Assembly: GCF_004331955.1 (NCBI RefSeq)
Contig: NZ_CP036532.1
Span: 2,976,001-3,040,000 of the forward strand
Source: Roseitalea porphyridii
Lineage (GTDB): Bacteria; Pseudomonadota; Alphaproteobacteria; Rhizobiales; Rhizobiaceae
Length of the DNA stretch: 64,000 nucleotides
Direction of reading: 5' to 3'
In this document: positions 9,516-17,828 of the stretch, in pieces
Position numbering within the stretch: the first letter of the stretch is position 1
How the letters are laid out: each line of letters opens with the position of its first letter
Notes under the pieces: generated by a model
Seen by the model: the letters and a program-made list of their open reading frames with translations, nothing else
Database searches by the model: none
What the model was told of the DNA's origin: nothing
Made by a program: the position numbers and the translations under genes

Positions 9516-10322
9516 TTAATGCGTCGCCGTCTTCAGCGGCCGCCGCACGGCCTCGGCGAGCGCCTGCCGCATCCGCTCGTTGCCGGCGATCACCTCGCCC
9601 CGGCCGAACATGTCGTCGCCGTCGTTCAGGTCGGTCACGAAGCCGCCCGCCTCGCGCACCAGCACGATGCCCGCCGCCATGTCCCACGGCGAAAGATAGC
9701 GCTCCCAGTAGCCGTCGAGCCGCCCCGCCGCGACATAGGCCAGATCGAGCGCCGCCGAGCCCTCGCGCCGGACGCCGACGACCTCACCCATCACGTGGCG
9801 CAGCTCGACCAGGAACTGGCCATGGTTGCCTCGGCCAAGATGCGGCACCCCGCAGGCGACCACGCAGTCCGACAGGCGACCGCGATTGGCGACCCGCAGG
9901 CGCCGGTCGTTCAGATAGGCGCCGCCGCCGCGCTCGGCCGTGTAGAGTTCGTCGGTCGCCGGGTTGAAGATCAGTCCGGCGACGAGCTGGCCCTGCCGCT
10001 CGAGCGCGATTGAAACGGCGAAATGCGGGATGCCGTGCAGGAAGTTGGTCGTCCCGTCGAGCGGGTCGACGATCCACCGGTGCTGGCCGTCCGTTCCCTC
10101 GACCGTGCCGCCCTCCTCCATCAGGAAGCCATAGCCCGGCCTTGCGCGGCTGAGTTCGTCGAAGATCGTCTTCTCGGCGCGCCGGTCGGCCTGGCTGACG
10201 AAGTCGCCCGGCCCCTTCACCGAGACCTGCAGGTTCTGCACCTCGCCGAAATCGCGCGCCAGCCCGCGGCCGGCCTTCATGGCCGCCTGGACCATCACGT
10301 TCATCAGTGCCGAGCGCGGCAT
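9516..10322 (-). CDS. Inositol monophosphatase family protein
   Basis: 268 residues. Mg-dependent phosphatase fold with the metal ligands in FLMEEGG (E69/E70) and WIVDPLDGTTNF (D86, D89), and the second family motif near WDMAAGIVLVREAGG. SuhB-type members hydrolyse inositol-1-phosphate and also bind RNA polymerase in some bacteria; the substrate is not fixed by sequence. It lies 30 bases downstream of efp on the same strand. A second family member (hisN) is at 51.8 kb. Confidence 0.88.
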   Translation of the reverse strand: MPRSALMNVMVQAAMKAGRGLARDFGEVQNLQVSVKGPGDFVSQADRRAEKTIFDELSRARPGYGFLMEEGGTVEGTDGQHRWIVDPLDGTTNFLHGIPHFAVSIALERQGQLVAGLIFNPATDELYTAERGGGAYLNDRRLRVANRGRLSDCVVACGVPHLGRGNHGQFLVELRHVMGEVVGVRREGSAALDLAYVAAGRLDGYWERYLSPWDMAAGIVLVREAGGFVTDLNDGDDMFGRGEVIAGNERMRQALAEAVRRPLKTATH

Positions 10323-10352
10323 GGCGGCCCTTCCGGTTCAGTCAGCGGCGCG

Positions 10353-10916
10353 TCAGTCCGCGCGGCGCACGTAGGAGATGTCGTCGGTCGCCACGATGAT
10401 CTTCTCGCCGGCCGTGATGAATGGCGGCACCATCACGCGCACGCCGTTCTCCAGCACCGCCGGCTTGTAGGACGAGGTCGCCGTCTGCCCCTTGACCACC
10501 GGGTCGGCCTCGGCGATCTCGAGCGTGACCTGATCGGGCAGCGACACGCCGATCGGCCGTTCCTCGTGCAGTTCGACCGTCACCGTCATGCCGTCCTGCA
10601 GGAAGGCCTTGCGGTCGCCGACGAAATCGGCCTGCAGTTCGAGCTGCTCGTAGGTCTCCATGTCCATGAAGACGAGCGCGTCTTCCTGTGCATAAAGATA
10701 CTGGTATTCCTTCTGCTCGAGCCGCACCTTCTCGACCGTCTCGCTGGCGCGGAAACGCTCGTTCAGCTTGGTGCCGTCGATCAGGTTCTTCAACTCGACC
10801 TGGTTGAACGCGCCGCCCTTGCCGGGCTTGACGGCGTTGGTCTTCACCGCCACCCACAGCCCGCCATTGTGCTCGATCACGTTGCCCGGCTTGATCTCGT
10901 TGCCGTTGATCTTCAT
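10353..10916 (-). CDS. efp: Translation elongation factor P
   Basis: 187 residues, full length. EF-P relieves ribosome stalling at polyproline stretches. The KOW-like first domain carries the modifiable lysine in the loop KPGKGG (K33), and the OB domains follow. Lys at the loop tip suggests beta-lysylation by EpmA/EpmB, whose genes are not in this window. It is the first gene of a probable unit with the downstream phosphatase gene. Confidence 0.96.
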   Translation of the reverse strand: MKINGNEIKPGNVIEHNGGLWVAVKTNAVKPGKGGAFNQVELKNLIDGTKLNERFRASETVEKVRLEQKEYQYLYAQEDALVFMDMETYEQLELQADFVGDRKAFLQDGMTVTVELHEERPIGVSLPDQVTLEIAEADPVVKGQTATSSYKPAVLENGVRVMVPPFITAGEKIIVATDDISYVRRAD

Positions 10917-11015
10917 CCGTCTGTCACCTGGGATTTAGAGCGCCCTGAAGCGGCGCCGTCGTGCGGTTCCCTGAACACACTTGGCGGGCCGTTGCAAGAG
11001 CCCGCTAGCGGGGGC

Positions 11016-12014
11016 TCAGCGGCGCTGCAGACCATTGGCGCGGCTGATCGCTTCCTGCTGCGTTTCAGCCGAAAGGCCGAGCCAGAAATCCTCCAGAACC
11101 GGGTCGCGCAGACCGGCGCGGCGGGCGACCACGTACCAGGCCGCCGCCTGCGTGTCGTCCGGTTCGATGCCGATGCCGCTCCACAGCAGCTTGGCGAGTT
11201 CGGCCTGCGCGCCGACATTGCCCGCATGGGCGGCGCGCGCCATCCACAAGAAGCCCTGATCGAAGTCGCGCTCGCCGCCGACCCCTTCCAGATAGTAGAG
11301 CGCCAGCTCGTATTGGGCGCTGTCGAAGCCCTGCCGCGCGGCCCTTTGAAGCCATTTGCGCGCCTCGGTATCATCATAGAAGACCGGCGGCGTGCCCTGC
11401 TGGTAGTATTGCGCGACGGCGAACTGCGCATCGGCGATGCCGGCTTCGGCCGCGCCGCGGAAATAGTCGAACGCGTCGCGCTGGCCGCTCGTGCCGGGGC
11501 GGTCCGTAAGCAGGATCTGGGCATGGTTGAACATCGCCTTGCCATGGCCTGCATCGGCCGCCGCTTCCATCAGTTCACGGCCCTCGACGGAATCCGGATC
11601 GTCGCGCAGCAGCGCCAGCGCCACCTGCAACTGCGCCTCCGGCACGTCCTGCTCGGCGGCCTTGCGATACCATTTCAGCGCTTCGTCGAAATCGGTCGCA
11701 ACCCCCAGCCCGCGCGAATAGATCTCGCCAAGAAGGGTCTGCGCCGCCGCATCGCCATCCTCGGCGCGCGGCAGGGCGAGATTGCGCGCGGTCAGGAACA
11801 GCCCCCGCTGGAACGCGCCATAGGCGCTGTCGGCCTCCGGGGCGCCGAACCGGGACGGCGCCGGCAGCACGGGCCGCAAGCGGCCGTCGGTCGGCGCCTC
11901 CCCGTCCTCGGTGACGAATCGCTGCGTTGCGTCCTGCGCCCTGGCGCCATGCGGCATGCCGGCCGCGAGCAGCAGCGTCAGCGCCAATGCCGATGCTGGC
12001 CGGTTCCGCCTCAC
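11016..12014 (-). CDS. Secreted Sel1/TPR-repeat protein
   Basis: 332 residues. GTG start, chosen because it overlaps the stop of the upstream ThiE-like gene as GTGA and gives a good signal peptide (MRRNRPASALALTLLLAAG, cleavage after a GARAQ site). About six Sel1-like repeats follow, for example AAQTLLGEIYSRGLG, EALKWYRKAAEQ, ARKWLQRAARQG and GFLWMARAAHAGN. Sel1 repeats are protein-protein scaffolds, often periplasmic in rhizobia (ExoR is one). The function of this copy is unknown. Confidence 0.8.
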   Translation of the reverse strand: MRRNRPASALALTLLLAAGMPHGARAQDATQRFVTEDGEAPTDGRLRPVLPAPSRFGAPEADSAYGAFQRGLFLTARNLALPRAEDGDAAAQTLLGEIYSRGLGVATDFDEALKWYRKAAEQDVPEAQLQVALALLRDDPDSVEGRELMEAAADAGHGKAMFNHAQILLTDRPGTSGQRDAFDYFRGAAEAGIADAQFAVAQYYQQGTPPVFYDDTEARKWLQRAARQGFDSAQYELALYYLEGVGGERDFDQGFLWMARAAHAGNVGAQAELAKLLWSGIGIEPDDTQAAAWYVVARRAGLRDPVLEDFWLGLSAETQQEAISRANGLQRR

Positions 12015-12676
12015 GCCGCCTCCGCGAACACATGCCGGGACAGGATCTCGTTCGCCCTGCGCACGGCGGCCTCGGCATCGACGTCCGGACCGAGCACGGC
12101 GCGCGACAGGGCGACGAAATCGACGCCCGTCGCCGCCGCCGCGTCCAGATGGTCGAGATCGTGACCACCCATCAGGACCGCCGGCACCTCGACCAGTTCG
12201 GCCCACCAGGCCGCGTTCTCGCAAGCGCCCCGATGCGCCTCGGGATGGGTGTCGCCGGCAAGCCGGCCGAACAGCACGTAATCGGGGCGCGCCTCGCCGA
12301 CATCGAGCGCGTTGTGGCGTGCCTTGCCCGCTTCCGCGCCGATAATCCAGCGCTCCTGGTAGTCCGCGACAGCCCGCGCGACCGCCGACGCATTGCCGCG
12401 CACATGGATGCCGTCCGCGCCGGCGCGCGCGGCAAGGCGCGGCTCGCCGGCCGCGACCACCGCCGCGCCGATCCCCTGCCCCGCCGGCACGAGCCGTTCG
12501 AGCAGGCGCTGGTAGACATCTTCATCAAGGCCATGGTCGGGTATGATCACACTCGCCACGTCGCCGCCGCGCCCGGCCGCCTCAAGTTGCGCGGCGAGCC
12601 GGTCCGGGTCGGCTTCGGCCGGCGTGACGAGCACCAGCCTGCAGCGGTTTTCCACCCTGTCCTGGTCGTTTGCCAT
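12011..12676 (-). CDS. ThiE-like thiamine-phosphate synthase family protein
   Basis: 221 residues from MANDQDRVE. TIM-barrel ThiE/TenI fold: LVLVTP, then GADGIHVRGN, PDYVLFGRLAGDTHPEAH and VDFVALSRAVLG. True ThiE has GADGVHLGQ and a conserved pyrophosphate loop that are only partly kept, so it may be a divergent ThiE or TenI-like protein. It is translationally coupled to the Sel1 gene. An in-frame alternative start lies 12 codons upstream. Confidence 0.7.
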   Translation of the reverse strand: MANDQDRVENRCRLVLVTPAEADPDRLAAQLEAAGRGGDVASVIIPDHGLDEDVYQRLLERLVPAGQGIGAAVVAAGEPRLAARAGADGIHVRGNASAVARAVADYQERWIIGAEAGKARHNALDVGEARPDYVLFGRLAGDTHPEAHRGACENAAWWAELVEVPAVLMGGHDLDHLDAAAATGVDFVALSRAVLGPDVDAEAAVRRANEILSRHVFAEAA

Positions 12677-12793
12677 GATCGATCGAGCCCTGTCGGAGGT
12701 CGCCTGCGCCAAGCGCGTCGCCGGCGTGCAACCATCCGATTAAGGCAGCGCGATGGCCGATGCAAACCGCCATGCCACCCTGCCAAGGTATGA

Positions 12794-12808
12794 TGCTGCA
12801 TTGCAGCA
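12794..12808 (+). promoter_or_regulatory. Operator-like palindrome before the ArsR-type gene
   Basis: TGCTGCA-T-TGCAGCA, a perfect 15-base dyad, ends about 40 bases before the regulator start. A related GCAGTGCAG lies just downstream. It is the size and position of an ArsR-family autoregulatory site in the 173-base divergent gap, so it could control both directions. Confidence 0.5.
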
Positions 12809-12849
12809 ACAATCTTGCAGTGCAGTAAGACTTGCCTTACAAACGGAAC

Positions 12850-13137
12850 ATGACCGCCGATCCGTTCGAAGCGATAGCCGATCCCAACCGTCGCCACCTG
12901 CTCGAGGAGCTCCGGCGCGGCGGCAAGACGGTCGGCGAACTGGCGCTCGGTCTTCCGATCTCGCGGCCGGCCGTCTCGCAGCATCTCAAGGTGCTTCTCG
13001 ATGCCGGCCTCGTCAGTGCCCGCGCCGAGGGAACGCGCCGTATCTATTCGGTTCGCGGCAGCGGCTTCCTGCCGCTCAACATCTGGCTCGACCAGTTCTG
13101 GAACGTCGCCGACGCGCCGGGCGCCACGGCCGTCTGA
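12850..13137 (+). CDS. ArsR-family transcriptional regulator
   Basis: 95 residues from the ATG at 12850; a TTG six codons upstream is in frame but weaker. Winged helix-turn-helix: DPNRRHLLEELRRG, TVGELALGLPISRPAVSQHL (recognition helix), then the wing GTRRIYSV. No metal-binding ELCVCDL motif is present. The C-terminus (GFLPLNIWLDQFWN) resembles the SdpR-like group often paired with SRPBCC-domain proteins, but no such partner is adjacent. It is divergent from the thiE-like/sel1 pair. Confidence 0.85.
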   Translation: MTADPFEAIADPNRRHLLEELRRGGKTVGELALGLPISRPAVSQHLKVLLDAGLVSARAEGTRRIYSVRGSGFLPLNIWLDQFWNVADAPGATAV

Positions 13138-13214
13138 ACGGGCCGGTTTTTCCACAGCCCTGCCGTGCCGGCCATCGCCGCCGGTGCGAAACCCGTTCAG
13201 AGGTGGAGCCGTTG

Positions 13215-13391
13215 TCAGTGGCGCGTCTGCGCCATGATCTTCTCGATCTCGTCCTTCAGGCGAAGCTTCTCCCGCTTCAGGCGGTTGAGTTCGGACTCGT
13301 CGGGCGCCGGTCGCGCCAGCATGTCGTTGATTTCACTATCCAACGCGCCATGCTTGCGCTTCAGGGCGTCGAGATGACCATCAATTGACAT
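13215..13391 (-). CDS. YdcH-like DUF465 small protein
   Basis: 58 residues from [10 protein letters not shown], with an AGGAGTTAC ribosome site just before the ATG. It is a short helical hairpin rich in Lys/Glu, with [18 protein letters not shown] at the end, typical of DUF465. The family's role is unknown. A second DUF465 gene on the other strand begins about 150 bases away. Confidence 0.85.
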   Translation of the reverse strand: MSIDGHLDALKRKHGALDSEINDMLARPAPDESELNRLKREKLRLKDEIEKIMAQTRH

Positions 13392-13538
13392 GTAACTCCT
13401 CCTTCGTCGTGCCTGCGAACCGTCAAAGCGTGCCACGGAACGGGGCCCGTGTCGAATGGGCGGACGTTGCATTTTGTTACAGTCCGTTGTGTGCTATGAG
13501 CCGCGTCCTTCGTCGCCGAACAATCAAGTCCGGACCCC

Positions 13539-13748
13539 ATGACATCATCCGATCAGGATCAGGCGGAGCTTCGGCTTCAGTTCGCCAGGCTCAAGCAGGA
13601 TCATGCCGATTTCGACGCGGCGATCGAGGCGATGGTCAAGACCGGTTGCAATCCGCTGCAGATCCAGCGCATGAAGAAGAAGAAGCTGGCCATCAAGGAC
13701 CGGATGCAGGAGGTCGAGGACCAGATCATCCCCGACATCATCGCCTGA
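13539..13748 (+). CDS. YdcH-like DUF465 small protein
   Basis: 69 residues with the family pattern: [15 protein letters not shown], then [20 protein letters not shown]. Divergent paralogue of the protein encoded at 13215-13391, probably sharing a promoter region, and just upstream of purE (26 bases). Its function is unknown. Confidence 0.85.
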   Translation: MTSSDQDQAELRLQFARLKQDHADFDAAIEAMVKTGCNPLQIQRMKKKKLAIKDRMQEVEDQIIPDIIA

Positions 13749-13774
13749 CCCATGCGAGCGCGAACCGTCCGATC

Positions 13775-14266
13775 ATGAGCTCCACCCCCGTCGCCATCAT
13801 CATGGGCAGCCAGTCCGACTGGCCGACCATGCGCCGCGCCACCGACATGCTCGATGCGCTCGAGGTCGGCTATCGGGCCCGGATCGTCTCCGCGCACCGC
13901 ACGCCGCACCGGCTGGTCGAGTTCGCCACCGGCGCACGCGATGAAGGCTTCAAGGTCATCATCGCCGGCGCCGGCGGCGCCGCCCACCTGCCCGGCATGA
14001 CCGCCGCCTTCACCTCCCTGCCGGTGCTCGGCGTTCCGGTCCAGAGCCGCGCCCTGTCGGGCCAGGATTCGCTTTTGTCGATCGTGCAGATGCCGGCCGG
14101 CGTGCCCGTCGGGACGCTCGCGATCGGCGAGGCGGGCGCCGCCAACGCCGGGCTTCTTGCCGCCTCCATCCTCGCCAACGGGGACGACGCCTTGCGCGAG
14201 CGGCTCGATGCATGGCGCGCCGCGCAGGCCGAAAAGGTCGCGCTCGAACCGGCGATCGACGGCTGA
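13775..14266 (+). CDS. purE: N5-carboxyaminoimidazole ribonucleotide mutase PurE
   Basis: 163 residues. It converts N5-CAIR to CAIR in purine synthesis. The N-terminal phosphate-binding signature is [10 protein letters not shown], then SAHRTP (catalytic His) and the [11 protein letters not shown] loop. It is class I PurE, matching the presence of purK, which starts on the last base of the purE stop (TGATG). Confidence 0.97.
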   Translation: MSSTPVAIIMGSQSDWPTMRRATDMLDALEVGYRARIVSAHRTPHRLVEFATGARDEGFKVIIAGAGGAAHLPGMTAAFTSLPVLGVPVQSRALSGQDSLLSIVQMPAGVPVGTLAIGEAGAANAGLLAASILANGDDALRERLDAWRAAQAEKVALEPAIDG

Positions 14267-15342
14267 TGCTGGCACGCGGGGCGACGATCGGCCTTCTGGG
14301 CGGCGGGCAGCTCGGCCGCATGCTCGCCGAGGCGGCCGCGCGCCTTGGCTTTCACGTGATCGTGCTCGATCCCAACGCGGACTGCCCGGCCGCACGCTTC
14401 TGCGACCGGCACATCGTCGCCGGCTACGACGACAGCGCCGCGCTCGACGAACTGGCCGAGCGCTGCGACGTCGCCACCTTCGAGTTCGAGAACATCGATC
14501 TGGGCGCGCTCGAATATCTGTCCGGCCGCATTCCGGTCCATCCGGACGCCTGGGCGCTGCGCGTCACCCAGGACAGGCTGACGGAAAAGACCTTCCTGCG
14601 CGAGACCGGCATCGACACCGCACCCTTCCGCGCCGTGGACGGCGCCCGGCAGCTCGAGATGGCGCTCGCCGACATCGACGGCGGCGGCGCGATCCTGAAG
14701 ACCCGCCGCTTCGGCTATGATGGCAAGGGACAGATCCGCTTCGGCCACGGGGCCGACGATCCCGCCCCCGAAGAGGCGATGGCGCGAATCGGCGGCGCGC
14801 CCTCGATCCTCGAGGGTTTCGTCGATTTCGCCTGCGAGATCTCGGTCGTCGTCACGCGCGGCCGCGACGGCACGGTGCATGAGTTCGAGCCGGCCCGTAA
14901 CGACCATGAGGGCGGCATTCTCGCCCGCTCCACCGTGCCCTGCGGGCTCGATTCGATCATCATGGCCGACGCCATGGAAAAGACCCGCGCGCTGGCGACG
15001 CGGCTGCGCTATGTCGGCACGCTTGCGCTCGAATTCTTCGTCATGGACGACGGCACGCTGATCGCCAACGAGATCGCCCCGCGCGTGCACAATTCCGGCC
15101 ACTGGACCGAGGCGGCCTGCTCGGTCAGCCAGTTCGAGCAGCACATCCGCGCCATTGCCGGCTGGCCGCTCGCCGAAAGCTACCGGCACAGCGACTGCGT
15201 GATGACCAACCTGATCGGCGATGCGATCGACGACCTGCCGCAATGGGCCCGCGACGGCGCCGTCCGCGTCAACGATTACGGCAAGGCCGAAACGCGGGCC
15301 GGCCGCAAGATGGGCCATGTGGTGCGGCTGGTGCCGCGCTGA
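14266..15342 (+). CDS. purK: N5-carboxyaminoimidazole ribonucleotide synthase PurK
   Basis: 358 residues. ATP-grasp enzyme that carboxylates AIR with bicarbonate. Its start is fused to the purE stop. Features include the N-terminal GLLGGGQLGRM nucleotide loop, KTRRFGYDGKGQ in the ATP-grasp core, ARNDHEGGI, and the metal-site segment ANEIAPRVHNSGHWT. It is full length and acts directly before PurE in the pathway. Confidence 0.97.
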   Translation: MLARGATIGLLGGGQLGRMLAEAAARLGFHVIVLDPNADCPAARFCDRHIVAGYDDSAALDELAERCDVATFEFENIDLGALEYLSGRIPVHPDAWALRVTQDRLTEKTFLRETGIDTAPFRAVDGARQLEMALADIDGGGAILKTRRFGYDGKGQIRFGHGADDPAPEEAMARIGGAPSILEGFVDFACEISVVVTRGRDGTVHEFEPARNDHEGGILARSTVPCGLDSIIMADAMEKTRALATRLRYVGTLALEFFVMDDGTLIANEIAPRVHNSGHWTEAACSVSQFEQHIRAIAGWPLAESYRHSDCVMTNLIGDAIDDLPQWARDGAVRVNDYGKAETRAGRKMGHVVRLVPR

Positions 15343-15352
15343 CCGTCTCGCC

Positions 15353-15382
15353 TTGACATCTTCGACGCTTTGCCTGTATCAG
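15353..15382 (+). promoter_or_regulatory. Probable sigma-70-type promoter for rpmJ
   Basis: A perfect TTGACA at 15353-15358 is 18 bases before TATCAG at 15377-15382. It sits just after purK and about 90 bases before rpmJ, upstream of the hairpin at 15399-15420. Confidence 0.6.
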
Positions 15383-15398
15383 CCCGCATCGATTATGG

Positions 15399-15420
15399 CG
15401 CGCCGACCGGGCGCGTTTTT
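15399..15420 (+). terminator. Terminator-like hairpin between the promoter and rpmJ
   Basis: CGCGCC and GGCGCG pair around GACCG and are followed by TTTTT. It lies downstream of the rpmJ promoter candidate but upstream of the rpmJ start. It may be the purEK terminator or a leader attenuator. Confidence 0.6.
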
Positions 15421-15470
15421 GTTTGTTCGGCACCCCGCCGGTGCCCGGAAAGATCGCCCGAGACGGACCG

Positions 15471-15596
15471 ATGAAAATCAAGAACTCGCTCAAATCGCTG
15501 AAGACCCGCGACCGCAACAACCGCATCGTGCGCCGCAAGGGCCGGGTCTACGTGATCAACAAGCAGAACCCGCGCTACAAGGCCCGCCAGGGCTGA
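15471..15596 (+). CDS. rpmJ: 50S ribosomal protein L36, type B
   Basis: 41 residues beginning [18 protein letters not shown] and ending YKARQG. Type B L36 lacks the zinc-binding cysteines and is the standard form in this lineage. It has its own promoter and a leader hairpin. Confidence 0.95.
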   Translation: MKIKNSLKSLKTRDRNNRIVRRKGRVYVINKQNPRYKARQG

Positions 15597-15727
15597 TCGC
15601 CGGGCCGGGCCGCTCGCGCCCGCGCTTTCCGACCGCACCGGTTGACATCCTCCGCGCGCCGCGCCGTGCGCGGACGATCACGCATTTTTGCCTTTGACCG
15701 CCGCGTCCGGCGCGTTACCTTTTCGGT

Positions 15728-16381
15728 ATGCGCATTATCCTGATCATCGCCGCGCTGTCCTCGACGCTGTTTCTGGCGGCATGCCCCGTGGGCGCGCAGA
15801 CCATTATCGATCCCGAAGCGCCGCCGGCCGGGCCCGCCCAGCCGGAAGCCGATGTCGACACACCGCCCATCGACGATGTGCCGCTGATCGCCGACGACAG
15901 CAAGGAACGCCTCGATGAGCTGTTCGCCGAACTCAGGCGCACACCGGACCCGCGTCGGGCCCGCACCGTGGCCAACAGCATCTGGTCGCAATGGCACCGT
16001 TCGGGCAGCGCCAGCATCGACCTGATGATGAACTGGTCGAACAAGGCGCTGCAGGACCGCAAATACGCCATGGCGCTCGATTTCCTCGATCAGGTGGTGA
16101 TGCGCGCGCCCGACTTCGCCGAGGGCTGGAACCGCCGCGCGACGCTGCATTTCACGATGAACAACTACGCCAAGTCGATGAACGACATCCAGAAGGCGCT
16201 CGAACTCGAACCGCGCCATTTCGGCGCCCTGTCGGGCCTTGCCACGATCCTCGAGCAGACCGGCAACGAGCAGGCCGCGCTCGAGGCATGGCAACGCACG
16301 CTGGAGGTCTATCCGGCGATGCAGGCCGCACAGGAAGCCGTCATCCGCCTCACCGACGAACTGGCCGGCGCCCCCACCTGA
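15728..16381 (+). CDS. Secreted TPR-repeat protein
   Basis: 217 residues. The signal peptide MRIILIIAALSSTLFLAAC could also be read as a lipobox ending at Cys19. A Pro-rich linker follows, then two or three TPR units (YAMALDFLDQVVMRAPDFAE, GWNRRATLHFTMNNYAKSMN, then IQKALELEPRHFGALSGLAT). It is a common conserved rhizobial periplasmic protein of unknown role. Confidence 0.85.
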   Translation: MRIILIIAALSSTLFLAACPVGAQTIIDPEAPPAGPAQPEADVDTPPIDDVPLIADDSKERLDELFAELRRTPDPRRARTVANSIWSQWHRSGSASIDLMMNWSNKALQDRKYAMALDFLDQVVMRAPDFAEGWNRRATLHFTMNNYAKSMNDIQKALELEPRHFGALSGLATILEQTGNEQAALEAWQRTLEVYPAMQAAQEAVIRLTDELAGAPT

Positions 16382-16483
16382 GCACCGCGCCGCGCAGGAA
16401 GCCGTCATCACAGCGGCAACACCGCCTGAACCATCCCCGCCCCGACCGCGTATTGACGGCACCCGCCAGCGAGAACGCCGCCC

Positions 16484-17566
16484 TTGAACATCGCCGCCAT
16501 CATCGCCGCCGCGCTCGTCGCGCTGACCCTTGTCCTGATGCTGGCGACCCGCATCGGCGTGTTCGTCATCGAACGGCGATACCCGCCGCAGGGCCAGTTC
16601 GCCACCGTCAACGACACGCGGATGCACTTCGTCCGAAAGCCCGCCGGCGACGGCGCCGACCTTCCGCCGATCGTCTTCCTGCACGGCGCGAGCGGAAACC
16701 TGCACGATGCGATGACGATCTATGCGGACCGGCTCGCCGGCCGGGCCGATCTGGTCTTCGTCGACCGGCCGGGCCATGGCTGGTCCGAGCGCGGGCCGGC
16801 CGAGAACGCCTGGCCGGACGGCCAGGCCCGCACGCTCGCCGCGCTGCTCGATGAACTGGGCATCGAAAGGGCGATCATCGTCGGCCACTCCTTCGGCGGC
16901 GCCGTGACCGTCTCGTTCGCGCTCCATCATCCCGACAGGACCGTCGGAACCGTGTTCCTGGCGCCCGTCAGCCATCCCTGGCCGGGCGGCGTGAGCTGGT
17001 ACTACACGCTCACCTCGGTGCCCGTGATCGGCTGGCTGTTTTCCGAAACGCTCGCCATGCCCGGCGCCATGATGCGCATCGACGCCGGCACCGCCTGCGT
17101 CTTCGCGCCGAACCGGCCGACCGAGCGCTACGCCGAGCGCATCCACCTGCCGCTCCTGTTCCGGCCGACCCACTTCCGGTCAAACGCGATCGATGTGGCC
17201 AATCTGCATGACTATGTGACCGAGACCGCCCCGCTCTACGACCGGATCGAAACGCCGTCCGTGATCATCACGGGCGACAAGGACACGATCGTGCTGCCCT
17301 CGATCCACTCGGTCGGCCTGGCGCGCGACCTGCCCAACGCCGAACTCGTCCGCGTGCACAATCTGGGCCACAAGCCGGACCATGTCGTGCCCGAACTGGT
17401 CACCGCCGCGCTGGAGCAGGTTGCCGGGCAGGCGCGCGATTTGCAGGCGCTGGCCCGGCAGGCCGAAGCGCGTCTGGCCGGGGACGCCCATGGCCCGATC
17501 GAGCGTTGCCTCGACAGCGAGGTCATCCGCAAGGAGGTGGAAGCGGCCGGATTTCGCATCGACTGA
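16484..17566 (+). CDS. Alpha/beta hydrolase, membrane anchored
   Basis: 360 residues with a TTG start; an N-terminal helix (IAAIIAAALVALTLVLML) anchors or exports it. The hydrolase core has FLHGASGNLHD (oxyanion loop), the nucleophile elbow GHSFGG (about 133-138), and a late His in HNLGHKPDHV. The catalytic Asp is probably in ITGDKDTIV. The substrate is unknown. An approximately 30-residue C-terminal tail with a basic-acidic mix is extra. Confidence 0.85.
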   Translation: MNIAAIIAAALVALTLVLMLATRIGVFVIERRYPPQGQFATVNDTRMHFVRKPAGDGADLPPIVFLHGASGNLHDAMTIYADRLAGRADLVFVDRPGHGWSERGPAENAWPDGQARTLAALLDELGIERAIIVGHSFGGAVTVSFALHHPDRTVGTVFLAPVSHPWPGGVSWYYTLTSVPVIGWLFSETLAMPGAMMRIDAGTACVFAPNRPTERYAERIHLPLLFRPTHFRSNAIDVANLHDYVTETAPLYDRIETPSVIITGDKDTIVLPSIHSVGLARDLPNAELVRVHNLGHKPDHVVPELVTAALEQVAGQARDLQALARQAEARLAGDAHGPIERCLDSEVIRKEVEAAGFRID

Positions 17567-17602
17567 ACGGCTCCAGCCCGTGGCTTCGACCGGCAGAGGG
17601 GT

Positions 17603-17760
17603 AACCCCCACCCTTCATCCCTCCCCCGCACGCGTGGGAGGGAAGACCTTGACACGGCAGACAACCTTTCCCGGTGGAGCCGGGCACCACGCATCGAGGT
17701 GAACCTCGCCGCCGACGTCCTCCCTCCCACATTTATGGGGGAGGGATGAAGGGTGGGGTT
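17603..17760. repeat. Nested palindromic intergenic repeat element
   Basis: The outer arms (17603-17627 and 17737-17760) are inverted copies of about 24 bases differing by one indel, with core CACCCTTCATCCCTCCCCC. Each arm also has its own hairpin: CCCTCCC/TGGGAGGG on the left, and CCCTCCC/GGGGGAGGG on the right. It lies between two convergent genes and is of the RIME/BIME kind found in many copies in Rhizobiales. Confidence 0.75.
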
Positions 17761-17828
17761 GAACCAAGAACGCGCCATTCCGGGGCGTTCCGCGGAAGCC
17801 ACGGATCACGGCTTGGCAGAGCGCCTGA

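Noticed and set aside
10023-12164. Long plus-strand open frame over efp and the Sel1 gene
   Set aside because: Antisense to well-supported genes and without recognisable domains.
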